The notes: generated by a model not told the origin, from the sequence alone. A DNA stretch of 64,000 nucleotides from Cupriavidus pinatubonensis (GCF_019602855.1 NZ_CP080766.1:2108001-2172000), one strand, 5' to 3'; shown: positions 1 through 12,268, counted from the stretch's first letter. Numbers and translations: made by a program.

Positions 1-1062
1 GCAATCACGCGGCGCGAGCAGCTTGAATTCGTGGCAAAGCCTTGACTTGCCCACCCCCGGCTCGCCGACCACGCCGACAATCTGCCCATGTCCGGCCCGT
101 GCCCGTGCCCTCGCTTCGCGCAATTGTTCGAGTTCCCGGGTGCGGCCGACAAAGCGCGCCAGTCCGCGGCTTGCCGATACCTGCAGCCGGGTGCGAAGCG
201 GGCCGAGCCCGACAACTTCGAAGACCTCCAGCGGCTCGGGCAGTCCCTTCACGCTTGTCGCGCCGAGGGCCTTGAACGCGAAGTAGCCTTCAGTGAGATT
301 GCGGGTGTGTTCGCTTGCGACAATCGAGCCGGGAACGGCGATGTTCTCCATGCGCGAGGCAATATGGATCGAGTTGCCCACCGGGTCGTAATCGGTGTGC
401 AAATCCTTGATGCGAATCGTGCGCACCACGACTTCGCCGGAGTTGATACCGACACGGATCTGAAGCGCGATGCCCTGAGCGAGGCGCACGCCGTCGGCGT
501 AATGGCGCATGGCCTCCTGCATGCGAAGCGCCGCCAGCAGGGCCCGCTGCGGATGGTCCTCGTTGGCGATCGGTGCGCCGAACAGTGCCAGGATGCCATC
601 GCCCATTGACTTGGCGACATAGCCTTCGTAGTGGTGAACGGCCTCCATCATCAGCGCGAGCACCGGGTCGATCAGGCTGCGGGCGTCCTCGGGATCGAGA
701 TCATGGATCAGCGCGGTGGAGCCGGCCATGTCCGCGAACAGCGCAGTGACCATCTTGCGCTCGCCGTCCGTCTGGCGGCGGGCTTCCATCTCCGCCTGCG
801 CCGCCAGGATACGCTCGGCCAGATAGGGCGGGGTGTAATCGATGGGAGTGCTGGGCGCCGTTGACGTGGCGCGCACGGCCCCGCTCGATGTAGCGGGGGC
901 GCTGGAGGGGGCGTTCAGCGGCGAGCCGCATTCGCTGCAAAACTTGGCGCTGGCCGCGGACTCCTGCCCGCAGGCCGGACAGGCACGCACCTGCCTGACG
1001 CCACATTCCTCGCAGAACTTGGCGCCTGCCGGATTCTCGAACCCGCACCTTGGGCAGCGCAT
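1..1062 (-). CDS. Class III adenylate/guanylate cyclase with zinc ribbons and AAA ATPase domain (C-terminus beyond window)
   Basis: The minus-strand frame is open from an ATG at 1062 to the window edge (354 codons), so the C-terminus is missing. Two N-terminal zinc ribbons carry C3/C6/C17/C20 and C28/C31/C42/C45. After a low-complexity Ser/Thr/Pro linker comes a class III nucleotide cyclase domain (about residues 95-270) with the FADMAGSTAL and GDGILALFG metal-binding segments. A P-loop (GEPGVGKS) near residue 340 opens an NTPase domain of the kind found in large cyclase/LuxR-like signalling proteins. An AAGGGGACAAGG ribosome site precedes the ATG. Cyclase activity and nucleotide specificity are inferred. 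No neighbour explains its signal. Confidence 0.8.
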   Translation of the reverse strand, partial: MRCPRCGFENPAGAKFCEECGVRQVRACPACGQESAASAKFCSECGSPLNAPSSAPATSSGAVRATSTAPSTPIDYTPPYLAERILAAQAEMEARRQTDGERKMVTALFADMAGSTALIHDLDPEDARSLIDPVLALMMEAVHHYEGYVAKSMGDGILALFGAPIANEDHPQRALLAALRMQEAMRHYADGVRLAQGIALQIRVGINSGEVVVRTIRIKDLHTDYDPVGNSIHIASRMENIAVPGSIVASEHTRNLTEGYFAFKALGATSVKGLPEPLEVFEVVGLGPLRTRLQVSASRGLARFVGRTRELEQLREARARARAGHGQIVGVVGEPGVGKSRLCHEFKLLAPRDC

Positions 1063-1155
1063 GGACCTTGTCCCCTTGATGGGGCCAGCGACAGTCAACC
1101 GTTCAATCTTATCAAGGTGTGCACGGCCCGTCGAACGAGAAGCGGCGCTTACTGG

Positions 1156-1196
1156 AGGCACTCAATTTCGCGGACAAAAGGCGGGCGGGAGTGCCT
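1156..1196. other. 8-bp inverted repeat between the cyclase and frmA genes
   Basis: AGGCACTC (1156-1163) and GAGTGCCT (1189-1196), perfect repeat with a 25-bp spacer, in the 223-bp gap upstream of the cyclase gene and downstream of frmA. Possible terminator stem or operator. Nothing else is recognisable in the gap. Confidence 0.35.
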
Positions 1197-1285
1197 AATT
1201 CAATACATCGATGGGTCGCGGCGGAGTCGGCAGGAATCGGTCATCCGCTCCCTGCCTACAAGGGTGTTCTCGGGAAAGGCGCTCC

Positions 1286-2392
<1,107 letters not shown>

Positions 2393-2475
2393 GACTCTCT
2401 TCTGTGGAAATACGCTGTTGGCGTCAAATGATTGGTGGCCCGACGAGGTGATGGTCCGTGGGCGTAGGTACAGGT

Positions 2476-3657
2476 TCAACACTCGCTCTCAATTTCAGTG
2501 AGCGCCGAGACCTCGCCAGCATCGCCGTCGGGCAGCAACGGCTCGGCGGAATCCGGGCCTTTGTCGCGGTAGGCTGCGGGCGGCACTCCGAATTGCTTGC
2601 GAAATTCACGGCCAAGGTGCGATGCATCGGCAAAGCCGCAGCCCAAGGCGATGTCGGCGACCGTGCGGTCCGAGCTGGTCAACAACCACGCAGCGGTCCT
2701 CAGGCGCACATGCTTGGCGAATGCCTGTGGGCTCTTGCCCGTCTCTGCCTTGAACAGGCGTTCGAGTTGTCGTGGCGACAGGTCGAGCTTGCAGGCAAGC
2801 GCATCCAGCGGGAGCGCCCGGCCGACGTGCTGTTCCATCAGCAGGATTGCGCGCTTGACCTTGGGGTGCGTCGCGGGCTCCAGCCCGGGTGGATGCGGCT
2901 GTGGGGCATTACCCTTCTGCATCTCGCCGACCAGCAGGATTCGGAGCGCCTTTTGGACGGTGGCGTGATCGAAGTGGCGCAGCAGAATGGCGGCTGCGAC
3001 ATCGATCGACGCGCGCCCGCCCGAGCAGGTGATGCGCCGGCGGTCGATCACGAACAGCCGGTCGGCAATCAGCAGGTTGGGATCGACTGACGGGAATCGC
3101 TCCATGAAATCCCAGTAATGGAACCAGCTTACGCAGGCCCGGTGCCCCTGGAGCACACCAGCGCGCATCAACGCGAATACGCCCGTGCAGATGCCGACGA
3201 TTGTCGCGCCGCCGCCCGCCGCGCGGCGGATGAAGTCCAGCGTCTCGGGCCCCGCCTGCGGTCCCGAGTGCAGCAGTCCGCCGACGACGACCACGTAGTC
3301 GAACGGCTCTGCCTCGTCGAATGTTTCCCACGGTGCAACCTGGATCCCGCAACTCGCGCGTACCGGGGCGAGTGTGTTCCCGATCACACTCCAGACGCAC
3401 CGAACCGGCTTGCTGTAGTCGCCATCGTCGGCCGACAGCCGGAGCATGTCGACGAAACCCGAGAACGCCGTCAGCGTGAAGTTCGGCAGCAGCACGATGC
3501 CGAAACGCACGCGCCGTGGCGCCAGCTCGGCGACGGGAGAAATGGGAACGTCGGGTGTCATGGCGGCATCCATCTTGGCTGGTTCGGGCAAGCGGGCGGA
3601 TCTGGGTTGTGGGGCGGGGGTGCTCTGGGCACCAAACGCCGGTGATGCGTACGGCAT
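2476..3657 (-). CDS. GlxA-family transcriptional regulator (DJ-1/PfpI-like domain plus AraC HTH)
   Basis: 393 residues. An N-terminal class I amidotransferase-like (DJ-1/PfpI) sensor domain covers about 48-230 and contains [10 protein letters not shown] around the nucleophile-elbow position. It is followed by a C-terminal AraC/XylS double helix-turn-helix (about 270-360). This is the architecture of GbdR, SouR and CdhR, which sense betaine, sarcosine or carnitine. The gene diverges from sdaA-soxBDAG across a 246-bp promoter region, so control of that operon is likely. The start is uncertain: in-frame ATGs lie at 3657, 3573 and 3561, and none has a convincing ribosome site. The C-terminal tail after the HTH is unusually long. 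The ligand is not readable from sequence. Confidence 0.85.
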   Translation of the reverse strand: MPYASPAFGAQSTPAPQPRSARLPEPAKMDAAMTPDVPISPVAELAPRRVRFGIVLLPNFTLTAFSGFVDMLRLSADDGDYSKPVRCVWSVIGNTLAPVRASCGIQVAPWETFDEAEPFDYVVVVGGLLHSGPQAGPETLDFIRRAAGGGATIVGICTGVFALMRAGVLQGHRACVSWFHYWDFMERFPSVDPNLLIADRLFVIDRRRITCSGGRASIDVAAAILLRHFDHATVQKALRILLVGEMQKGNAPQPHPPGLEPATHPKVKRAILLMEQHVGRALPLDALACKLDLSPRQLERLFKAETGKSPQAFAKHVRLRTAAWLLTSSDRTVADIALGCGFADASHLGREFRKQFGVPPAAYRDKGPDSAEPLLPDGDAGEVSALTEIESEC

Positions 3658-3903
3658 TCCTGCAGCGCTCGCCGCCTGTCCGCTCGACGCGGCTCAGGCA
3701 CAGTCAGCGTCGCCGATCCGCCTGCCGCGAACTTGCGCTTTTCCGACGCAAATCATCGCCAAAACGAACTTCCCGCCTGACCGGCCCCCCGCCTGGCGGC
3801 GTCGTCCCACGTCGATGCCGCTTTTGTTCTATCGGCAAATTCCACGCTTTGATGTACTGGCGTCCAACGACACCTACCAGCCAAGAGCAAAGAGGCAAGC
3901 CAG
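3658..3903. promoter_or_regulatory. Divergent promoter region between the GlxA-type regulator and sdaA-sox
   Basis: 246 bp without a credible gene. It carries a TGCCG-n12-CGGCAAA element (3816-3839), also seen in two shorter-spaced forms upstream of glyA and gbcA, and a CCGACGCAAAT box near 3745-3756 that resembles GGACGCAAAT in the glyA leader. An AGAGG ribosome site sits just before the sdaA ATG. The regulatory role is inferred. Confidence 0.5.
3816..3839 (+). promoter_or_regulatory. Candidate GbdR-type operator upstream of sdaA-sox
   Basis: TGCCG at 3816-3820 and CGGCAAA at 3833-3839 form a 5-bp inverted repeat (TGCCG/CGGCA) separated by 12 bp, about 65 bp before the sdaA ATG. The same CGGCAAA half-site occurs upstream of glyA and gbcA with spacings of 3 and 6. 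Assignment to a GlxA-type regulator is an inference from the shared pathway. Confidence 0.4.
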
Positions 3904-5292
<1,389 letters not shown>

Positions 5293-5306
5293 CGAGGGTC
5301 CATGAA

Positions 5307-6551
5307 ATGAGCCGCTATTCGATATTCAGTCTGTTCCGCAACGGCCTGTCCTATCACGAAAACTGGGAAAAGCAATGGAAGAGCCCGGAGCCCAAGCGCG
5401 AGTATGACGTGGTGATCGTCGGCGGAGGTGGACACGGCCTCGCGACCGCATATTACCTCGCCAAGGAGCACGGCATCAGGAACGTCGCCGTGCTCGAGAA
5501 GGGCTGGATCGGCGGCGGCAACACGGCGCGCAACACGACGATCGTCCGCTCGAACTACCTGTGGGACGAGTCCGCGGCGCTCTACGAAAAGGCGATGAAG
5601 CTGTGGGAGGGCTTGTCGCAGGACCTGAACTACAACGTGATGTTCAGCCAGCGCGGCGTGATGAACCTGGCGCACACGCTGCAGGATGTGCGCGATACCG
5701 AGCGCAGGGTGAACGCGAACCGCCTGAACGGCGTCGACGCAGAGTTCCTGACACCGCAGCAGATCAAGGAGATCGAGCCGACCATCAACCTGAACAGCCG
5801 CTATCCCGTGCTTGGCGCGTCGATCCAGCGCCGTGCCGGCGTGGCGCGCCACGACGCGGTCGCGTGGGGATTCGCACGAGGCGCCGATCGCGCGGGCGTC
5901 GATATTATCCAGAATTGCCAGGTGACCGGTATCCGCCGCGACCGCGGCGCGGTCGTCGGCGTCGAGACGGTGAAGGGCTTCATCAAGGCGAAGAAGGTCG
6001 CGGTGGTCGCGGCCGGCAACACGACAACGCTCGCCGACATGGCCGGGGTGCGCCTGCCGATCGAGAGCCATCCCTTGCAGGCCCTGGTGTCTGAGCCGAT
6101 CAAGCCGGTTGTCAACTCGGTGATCATGTCGAACGCGGTGCACGCGTACATCAGCCAGTCCGACAAGGGTGACCTGGTGATCGGCGCGGGCATCGACCAG
6201 TACACCGGCTTCGGCCAGCGTGGCAGCTTCCACATCATCGAAGGGACGCTGCAAGCCATCGTCGAAATGTTCCCGGTGTTCTCGCGGGTGCGGATGAACC
6301 GCCAGTGGGGCGGCATCGTCGACGTGTCGCCGGATGCTTGCCCGATCATCAGCAAGACCGACGTGAAGGGGCTCTACTTCAACTGCGGCTGGGGCACGGG
6401 CGGCTTCAAGGCGACGCCGGGCTCGGGCTGGGTATTCGCGCACACGATCGCGCGCGACGAGCCGCATGCGCTGAACGCACCGTTCGCGCTGGGTCGCTTC
6501 TATACCGGCCACCTGATCGACGAGCACGGCGCTGCCGCCGTCGCGCACTGA
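5307..6551 (+). CDS. soxB: Sarcosine oxidase beta subunit
   Basis: FAD/FMN-containing beta chain (414 residues) of heterotetrameric sarcosine oxidase, which oxidises sarcosine to glycine. The Rossmann motif VIVGGGGHG lies near residue 35-45. The ARHDAVAWG segment (His about 182) corresponds to the histidine that covalently binds FMN in this family. The ATG at 5307 has a GAGGG ribosome site and gives the family N-terminus [10 protein letters not shown]. The alternative ATG at 5286 would overlap the end of sdaA. The gene is followed by soxD, soxA and soxG in the usual B-D-A-G order. Confidence 0.97.
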   Translation: MSRYSIFSLFRNGLSYHENWEKQWKSPEPKREYDVVIVGGGGHGLATAYYLAKEHGIRNVAVLEKGWIGGGNTARNTTIVRSNYLWDESAALYEKAMKLWEGLSQDLNYNVMFSQRGVMNLAHTLQDVRDTERRVNANRLNGVDAEFLTPQQIKEIEPTINLNSRYPVLGASIQRRAGVARHDAVAWGFARGADRAGVDIIQNCQVTGIRRDRGAVVGVETVKGFIKAKKVAVVAAGNTTTLADMAGVRLPIESHPLQALVSEPIKPVVNSVIMSNAVHAYISQSDKGDLVIGAGIDQYTGFGQRGSFHIIEGTLQAIVEMFPVFSRVRMNRQWGGIVDVSPDACPIISKTDVKGLYFNCGWGTGGFKATPGSGWVFAHTIARDEPHALNAPFALGRFYTGHLIDEHGAAAVAH

Positions 6552-6570
6552 ACGCCCCGAGGAGAAAGAA

Positions 6571-6867
6571 ATGCTGCTGATCGAATGTCCGTGGTGCGGA
6601 CCGCGCGCCGAATCCGAGTTCTCATGTGGCGGCGAGGCCGACATCGCGCGCCCGCTCGACACTGAAAAGTTGTCCGATCGCGAATGGGGAGACTACCTGT
6701 TCATGCGCACCAATACCCGCGGCACGCATCGCGAGCAATGGATCCACGCCCAGGGCTGCCGACGGTGGTTCAAGGTCGAGCGCGATACGGTCTCTTATGA
6801 CATCAAGGGCTACGAAACCTTCGTCCAGCCCGGCGCCAATGCACCGCAAGGAGGGGGCAAGAAATGA
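6571..6867 (+). CDS. soxD: Sarcosine oxidase delta subunit
   Basis: 98 residues, the small zinc-binding subunit of heterotetrameric sarcosine oxidase. The CPWCG motif (C6, C9) and H59/C63 match the zinc ligands known for the family. A GAGGAGAAAG ribosome site precedes the ATG. Its stop overlaps the soxA start by 4 bp (ATGA), suggesting translational coupling so that subunits are made in equal amounts. Confidence 0.96.
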   Translation: MLLIECPWCGPRAESEFSCGGEADIARPLDTEKLSDREWGDYLFMRTNTRGTHREQWIHAQGCRRWFKVERDTVSYDIKGYETFVQPGANAPQGGGKK

Positions 6868-9800
6868 GCCAGAAAGACCGTCTCGGCACGGGCGGCCGCA
6901 TCCATCGCGGCGAGCCGCTGACCTTCACGTTTAACGGACGTACCTACCAGGGGTATCAGGGCGACACGCTGGCATCGGCGCTGCTCGCGAACGGCGTGCG
7001 CTTCGTTGCACGCAGCTTCAAGTACCACCGTCCCCGCGGCATCGTGACCGCCGATGTCGCGGAGCCGAATGCCGTGGTGCAACTGGAGCGCGGCGCTCAC
7101 ACGGTGCCGAATGCCCGTGCGACGGAGATCGAACTGTACCAGGGGCTCGTCGCGACGAGCGTCAACGCGGAGCCGGATCTGGAGCGCGACCGCATGGCGG
7201 TCAATCAGAAGTTTGCGCGCTTCATGCCCGCCGGCTTTTACTACAAGACATTCATGTGGCCGCGCAAGATGTGGCCCACGTATGAAGAGAAGATCCGCGA
7301 AGCGGCCGGCCTCGGCAAGGCGCCGACAGAACTGGACGCCGATCGCTACGACAAGTGCTACGCGCATTGCGACGTGCTGGTGGTTGGCGGCGGGCCGGCA
7401 GGCCTCACCGCCGCGCATGCGGCGGCCGTGGGTGGCGCGCGCGTGATCCTCGTCGACGACCAGCGTGAACTCGGCGGCAGCCTGCTGTCCGGCCGGAGCG
7501 AGATCAACGGCAAGCCCGCGCTGCAGTGGGTCGGCGACATTGAGGCCAAGCTGCGCAAGCTGCCGGACGTGACGATCCTGTCGCGCAGCAACGCGTTCGG
7601 CTACCAGGACCACAATCTTGTTACTGTCACGCAGCGCCTCACTGACCACCTGCCCGTATCGAAGCGCCGTGGCACGCGCGAACTGCTTTGGAAGATCCGC
7701 GCTAAACGAGTGATCCTTGCGACCGGCGCGCACGAACGCCCCATCGTCTTCGGCAACAACGACCTCCCGGGCGTGATGATGGCGTCGGCGGTATCGACCT
7801 ACATTCATCGCTACGGCGTGCTGCCGGGGCGGGATGCGGTTGTGTTCACCAACAACGACCGCGGCTATCAGGCAGCGCTCGACCTGAAGGCGAACGGTGC
7901 GAAAGTGACCGTCGTCGATCCGCGCGCCTCGACCAGTGGCGCGCTGCCCGCCCTCGCGAAGCGGCAGGGCGTGACTGTCATGAACGGCGCGGTCGTGATG
8001 GCCGCGTCCGGCAAGCGGCACGTCACGTCGGTCGATGTGACTTCCTATGCGAACGGACAGGCAGGCAGCGAGGTGTCGAAGATTCCTTGCGATCTCGTCG
8101 CCATGTCGGGCGGCCTGAGTCCGGTGCTTCACCTGTTCGCGCAGTCGGGCGGCAAGGCGCAGTGGAGTGATGAAAAGACGTGCTTCGTACCGGGCAAATC
8201 GCTGCAGGCCGAGGTGAGCGTGGGTGCAGCGGCGGGCGAGTTCAACCTTGCGATGGCGCTCCCGCTCGCGCTCGAAGCTGGGATCGACGCTGCCAAGGCC
8301 GCCGGCTTCCGTCCCGAAAAGGCCCCGGCCGTGCCGAAGGTCACGCCTGTCGCCGAGGGCGCGCTACTGCCGCTCTGGCTTGTCGGCAGCCGCGCGGCTG
8401 CCGCACGCGGGCCGAAGCAGTTCGTCGACTTCCAAAACGACGTCGCCGCGTCGGACATCCTGCTCGCCGCGCGCGAAGGCTTCGAGTCCGTCGAGCATGT
8501 GAAGCGCTACACCGCCATGGGCTTCGGTACCGACCAGGGCAAGCTCGGCAACATCAACGGGATGGCGATCCTGGCGCAGGCGCTTGGCAAGTCGATTCCC
8601 GAGACCGGTACGACGACGTTCCGCCCCAACTACACGCCGGTCACGTTCGGCACGTTCGCCGGGCGGGAGGTCGGCGACTTCCTTGACCCGATCCGCAAGA
8701 CCTGCATTCACGAATGGCACGTCGAGCATGGCGCGCTGTTCGAGGACGTCGGCAACTGGAAGCGACCCTGGTACTTCCCGAAGAAGGGAGAGAACCTACA
8801 CGCGGCGGTGAAGCGCGAGTGCCTCGCGGTGCGCAACAGCGTCGGCATCCTCGATGCTTCGACGCTCGGCAAGATCGACATCCAGGGCCCGGACGCGGTC
8901 ACGCTGCTGAACTGGATGTACACGAATCCGTGGAACAAGCTTGAAGTCGGCAAGTGCCGTTATGGCCTGATGCTCGACGAGAACGGCATGGTGTTCGACG
9001 ACGGTGTCACGGTGCGGCTCGGCGAGCAGCATTTCATGATGACAACGACCACGGGCGGCGCCGCGCGCGTGCTGACCTGGCTGGAGCGCTGGCTGCAGAC
9101 CGAATGGCCGCACATGAAGGTTCGGCTGTCATCGGTGACCGACCACTGGGCGACGTTCGCGGTGGTTGGCCCGAACAGCCGCAAGGTGCTGCGCAAAGTC
9201 TGCGAGGACATCGACTTCGCGAACGATGCGTTCCCGTTCATGAGCTATCGGAACGGCATCGTCGCCGGCGCGAAGGCGCGGGTGATGCGGATCAGCTTCT
9301 CGGGCGAACTGGCGTACGAAGTGAACGTGCCCGCGAACGCCGGCCGTGCCGTGTGGGAAGCGCTGATGGCCGCTGGCGCCGAGTTCGACATCACACCGTA
9401 CGGCACGGAAACCATGCACGTGCTGCGCGCGGAGAAGGGCTACATCATCGTCGGCCAGGATACGGACGGTTCGGTCACGCCGTATGACCTCGGGATGGGC
9501 GGCGTCGTCGCGAAGTCGAAGGACTTCCTGGGCAAGCGTTCACTGACGCGCTCGGATACGGCGAAGGAAGGCCGCAAGCAGTTCGTCGGCCTGCTGACCG
9601 ACGACGCGGAGTTCGTGCTGCCCGAGGGCGCGCAGATCCTTGCGCCGGGTACGCGCGTGTCGACGACCGAGCCAACGCCGATGATCGGCCATGTGACGTC
9701 GAGTTACTACAGTCCGATCCTGAAGCGCTCGATCGCGCTCGCCGTGGTGAAGGGCGGCCTGGGCAAAATGGGCCAGAGCATTGCGATCCCGCTGGCCGAC

Positions 9801-9875
9801 GGCAGGCGCGTGATGGCGAAGGTTTCCAGCCCTGTTTTCTACGATACCGAAGGAGTCCGCCAGAATGTGGAATGA
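6864..9875 (+). CDS. soxA: Sarcosine oxidase alpha subunit
   Basis: 1003 residues, normal for the large chain. Order of domains: an N-terminal 2Fe-2S-like fold without a cluster (about 15-100), a NAD/FAD-binding domain with VVGGGPAGLTAAH near 170 and ATGAHERP near 290, and a C-terminal aminomethyltransferase (GcvT-like) domain from about 610 that passes the methyl carbon to tetrahydrofolate as methylene-THF. It overlaps soxD by 4 bp and soxG by 11 bp. The methylene-THF made here is what GlyA uses to turn glycine into serine. Confidence 0.97.
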   Translation: MSQKDRLGTGGRIHRGEPLTFTFNGRTYQGYQGDTLASALLANGVRFVARSFKYHRPRGIVTADVAEPNAVVQLERGAHTVPNARATEIELYQGLVATSVNAEPDLERDRMAVNQKFARFMPAGFYYKTFMWPRKMWPTYEEKIREAAGLGKAPTELDADRYDKCYAHCDVLVVGGGPAGLTAAHAAAVGGARVILVDDQRELGGSLLSGRSEINGKPALQWVGDIEAKLRKLPDVTILSRSNAFGYQDHNLVTVTQRLTDHLPVSKRRGTRELLWKIRAKRVILATGAHERPIVFGNNDLPGVMMASAVSTYIHRYGVLPGRDAVVFTNNDRGYQAALDLKANGAKVTVVDPRASTSGALPALAKRQGVTVMNGAVVMAASGKRHVTSVDVTSYANGQAGSEVSKIPCDLVAMSGGLSPVLHLFAQSGGKAQWSDEKTCFVPGKSLQAEVSVGAAAGEFNLAMALPLALEAGIDAAKAAGFRPEKAPAVPKVTPVAEGALLPLWLVGSRAAAARGPKQFVDFQNDVAASDILLAAREGFESVEHVKRYTAMGFGTDQGKLGNINGMAILAQALGKSIPETGTTTFRPNYTPVTFGTFAGREVGDFLDPIRKTCIHEWHVEHGALFEDVGNWKRPWYFPKKGENLHAAVKRECLAVRNSVGILDASTLGKIDIQGPDAVTLLNWMYTNPWNKLEVGKCRYGLMLDENGMVFDDGVTVRLGEQHFMMTTTTGGAARVLTWLERWLQTEWPHMKVRLSSVTDHWATFAVVGPNSRKVLRKVCEDIDFANDAFPFMSYRNGIVAGAKARVMRISFSGELAYEVNVPANAGRAVWEALMAAGAEFDITPYGTETMHVLRAEKGYIIVGQDTDGSVTPYDLGMGGVVAKSKDFLGKRSLTRSDTAKEGRKQFVGLLTDDAEFVLPEGAQILAPGTRVSTTEPTPMIGHVTSSYYSPILKRSIALAVVKGGLGKMGQSIAIPLADGRRVMAKVSSPVFYDTEGVRQNVE

Positions 9876-10518
9876 AACGGGTAATGCTACGCCGGTCGCG
9901 GATATGCCGGCGACCGCCGCGCGCAAACGCGCGGTGCGCCTCGAGTCGCCGTTTATCGGCACCGCCGATCTGCTGAACGCGCAGCAGACGCGTGCGCCGA
10001 AGCACTTCGTGATGCGCGAGCGGGCCTTTCTGGATCTTGTCAACGTGCGAGGCGATCTGTCCGATCCCGTGTTTGTCGACGCGTTCGAGGGCGTGGTGGG
10101 GTGCAGGCCGCCGGCCGCACCGAACACAGTCGCGCGGAGTGCCGCCTATGACGTACTGTGGCTCGGCCCCGACGAATGGCTGGTGCGGTCGAACGGGCCG
10201 GTGCCGGCGGGCGTACTCGAGCCGAAGCTCGCCCAGGCGGTCGCCGGTGCGTACGCTGCGGCGGTCGACGTCGGCAGCGGCTATACGGTCGTGGAGATCA
10301 GCGGCGAGCGCGTCCGCGATGTGCTGGCGCGCGGCTGCCCGCTCGACCTGCATCCGCGCGTGCTGAAACCGGGGCAATGCGTGCAGAGCCATTACTTCAA
10401 GGCCGCAATCGTGCTCGTGCCGACTGGGAATGACCGCTTCGAGATCGTGGTGCGCCGCAGCTTTGCCGATTACTTCAGCCGCATCATGCTTGACGCAGCG
10501 GAGCCGCTGACATCATGA
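9865..10518 (+). CDS. soxG: Sarcosine oxidase gamma subunit
   Basis: 217 residues, the GcvT-related gamma chain that completes the alpha-beta-gamma-delta oxidase. The WLGPDEWLV and VDVGSGYTVVEISG segments are typical, as is the C-terminal RRSFADYF. It starts inside the last codons of soxA (11-bp overlap), and its own stop overlaps the next gene by 4 bp. The unit sdaA-soxBDAG-folB is therefore continuous with no room for internal promoters. Confidence 0.95.
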   Translation: MWNETGNATPVADMPATAARKRAVRLESPFIGTADLLNAQQTRAPKHFVMRERAFLDLVNVRGDLSDPVFVDAFEGVVGCRPPAAPNTVARSAAYDVLWLGPDEWLVRSNGPVPAGVLEPKLAQAVAGAYAAAVDVGSGYTVVEISGERVRDVLARGCPLDLHPRVLKPGQCVQSHYFKAAIVLVPTGNDRFEIVVRRSFADYFSRIMLDAAEPLTS

Positions 10519-10961
10519 AGCTCGTCGATCACGCGTTCAGCGGCCCGCTCGCCGCGTTGGAAGCGTCGTTGCTGCCGTCCAGGGGATGGAGCGTGTTCAT
10601 TGACGCGTTGGCGGTGCCGGTGCGAATCGGCATCCATCCACACGAGCATGAGGCACCACAGCCCATTGTCATTGATGCGCGCCTCGGCTATCGCTGCGAG
10701 CCGCGCGAGGAGGGCGAGTGGATCGACTACGAAGGCTATTGCGCGCGCGTCGCCGCTTTCCTCGCGCACAGGCCGCATACGCGCCTGCTCGAGACGCTCG
10801 TGGCCGATATCGCGGAGTTGTCGTTCCGCGAATGGCCAGCGCTCGACACGCTGACGCTCGCCGTGCACAAGCCGAAGATCCGGCCTGGCACGAAGCGGGT
10901 CGGCGTGGCACTCGAGTGGACACGCGCCGATTACCTGCGGCGCAGCGCGAAGGCGGGCTGA
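10515..10961 (+). CDS. FolB-like dihydroneopterin aldolase
   Basis: 148 residues with the FolB tunnel fold. The segment GIHPHEHEAPQPIVID corresponds to the substrate-binding strand, RLLETLVADIAE holds the conserved glutamate, and HKPKIRPGTKRVGV is the C-terminal lysine-containing strand. An N-terminal extension of about 30 residues precedes the domain. The family cleaves 7,8-dihydroneopterin in folate synthesis. Being translationally coupled to soxG suggests a role in supplying tetrahydrofolate to sarcosine oxidase rather than general folate synthesis; that is an inference. It may be a second folB, since a housekeeping copy would be expected elsewhere. Confidence 0.82.
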   Translation: MKLVDHAFSGPLAALEASLLPSRGWSVFIDALAVPVRIGIHPHEHEAPQPIVIDARLGYRCEPREEGEWIDYEGYCARVAAFLAHRPHTRLLETLVADIAELSFREWPALDTLTLAVHKPKIRPGTKRVGVALEWTRADYLRRSAKAG

Positions 10962-10994
10962 GCATTGCGGTGGCCGTGTCGGCATGGTTCAAAC

Positions 10995-11069
10995 GCGTGT
11001 CGGTATTGGACATAGGTTTCGCGGTTCCTGCCACTACTCTCGTAGACGCTGCCGCGTATGCCGCGCCGA
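10995..11069 (+). promoter_or_regulatory. Porin-upstream element, repeated upstream of fdhA
   Basis: Contains TGTCGGTATTGGACAT followed about 20 bp later by a 31-bp block (11039-11069) that differs at only 3 positions from 12428-12458 upstream of fdhA. The element ends about 47 bp before the porin ATG. Such conservation between two non-homologous genes points to a shared operator or promoter. Confidence 0.6.
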
Positions 11070-11116
11070 CCGGCGCGGCGGCGGTACGAGCCAAGTTCAT
11101 ACGAGGAGGAAATCCA

Positions 11117-12268
11117 ATGAAAAAGGGAGCGATTGCCGGGCCGGTGCTGGCGCTGATGTGTTCTGCGTCGGCCTTTGCCCAAAGCGGCGTCACGCTGTAC
11201 GGCATTGTTGATGAAGGCATCAACTACACGAACAACGTCGGTGGACATAGCCTGACCGAGTTGGCAAGCGGCTTTGCCCAGGGCAGCCGCTGGGGCCTGA
11301 AGGGGACCGAGGACCTGGGCGGCGGCCTCAAGGCATTGTTCCAGCTCGAGAACGGCTTCAATGCGAGCAACGGCAAGGCAGCGCAGGGCGGCCTGATGTT
11401 CGGCCGGCAAGCCTACGTCGGGCTTTCGGACAATCAATGGGGGAGCGTCACGCTCGGCCGCCAGTATGATTCGGTGATCGACTATCTCGCGCCGACGACC
11501 GTTGCCGGCAATTGGGGCGGGACCATGTTCGGCCACCCCTACGATAACGACAACCTGATCTACTCGTTCCGCGTCAACAACACAGTCAAGTACACCAGTC
11601 CGTCGTTTGGCGGCTTCCAGTTCGGCGGCACCTACAGCTTCAGCAACGACACCAGCTTTGCCAACAACCGCCAGTACGGCGCAGGCATGCAGTATGCGAG
11701 CGGGGGCTTGCTGCTGGCTGCGGCCTATCTGCAGGCGGACAACCCGTCGGCCACCTCGGGTGGCGCCATCAATAACGGCGGCGACCAGAACTTCCTGGCC
11801 AAGCGCTTGCGCATCTTCGGTGCCGGCATCAACTACACCTTCGGCGCGGCGACAGCAGGCTTCGCTTACTCCAACTCGAACCTGAACGAACCGCTTTCCA
11901 CCTCGTACATCTCCGGCTCGATCCTGCCGGCGAACGGCACGTTGAACTCGCTCCGGTTCCAGAACCTCGAAGTGAATTTCAAGTATCAGGTCACGCCCGC
12001 CTTCTATGCGGGCGGAGCCTACACGCTTACGCTGGAGCACTTCAACGCCTCGTCCGGCGACGCGAAGCCGAAAGTTCATTCCTTTGGCCTGATGGCGGAT
12101 TACAGCTTTTCGAAGCGCACGGACGTCTATATCCAGGGTGCTTACCAGCGTGTCGCCGGAGGCAAGACCGGCACCGCACTGGACATGGCTGACTTGCCCG
12201 GGGCGGCGAACGCATCATCGACGTCGAGCCAGTTCCAGGTTCGCGCCGCGATTCGCCACAAGTTCTGA
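11117..12268 (+). CDS. Gram-negative trimeric porin
   Basis: 383 residues with a signal peptide of about 21 residues ending AFA before QSGVTLYG, the canonical mature start of Burkholderiales porins. The body is rich in GLKGTEDLGGG-, GRQAYVGL- and YTSPSFGG-type beta-strand motifs and ends in an aromatic F, as outer-membrane assembly requires. The ATG at 11117 has a strong AGGAGG ribosome site; a longer upstream frame is spurious. Its position between sox and fdhA, with a promoter like that of fdhA, suggests it admits quaternary amines or their breakdown products, but the channel specificity is unknown. Confidence 0.93.
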   Translation: MKKGAIAGPVLALMCSASAFAQSGVTLYGIVDEGINYTNNVGGHSLTELASGFAQGSRWGLKGTEDLGGGLKALFQLENGFNASNGKAAQGGLMFGRQAYVGLSDNQWGSVTLGRQYDSVIDYLAPTTVAGNWGGTMFGHPYDNDNLIYSFRVNNTVKYTSPSFGGFQFGGTYSFSNDTSFANNRQYGAGMQYASGGLLLAAAYLQADNPSATSGGAINNGGDQNFLAKRLRIFGAGINYTFGAATAGFAYSNSNLNEPLSTSYISGSILPANGTLNSLRFQNLEVNFKYQVTPAFYAGGAYTLTLEHFNASSGDAKPKVHSFGLMADYSFSKRTDVYIQGAYQRVAGGKTGTALDMADLPGAANASSTSSQFQVRAAIRHKF

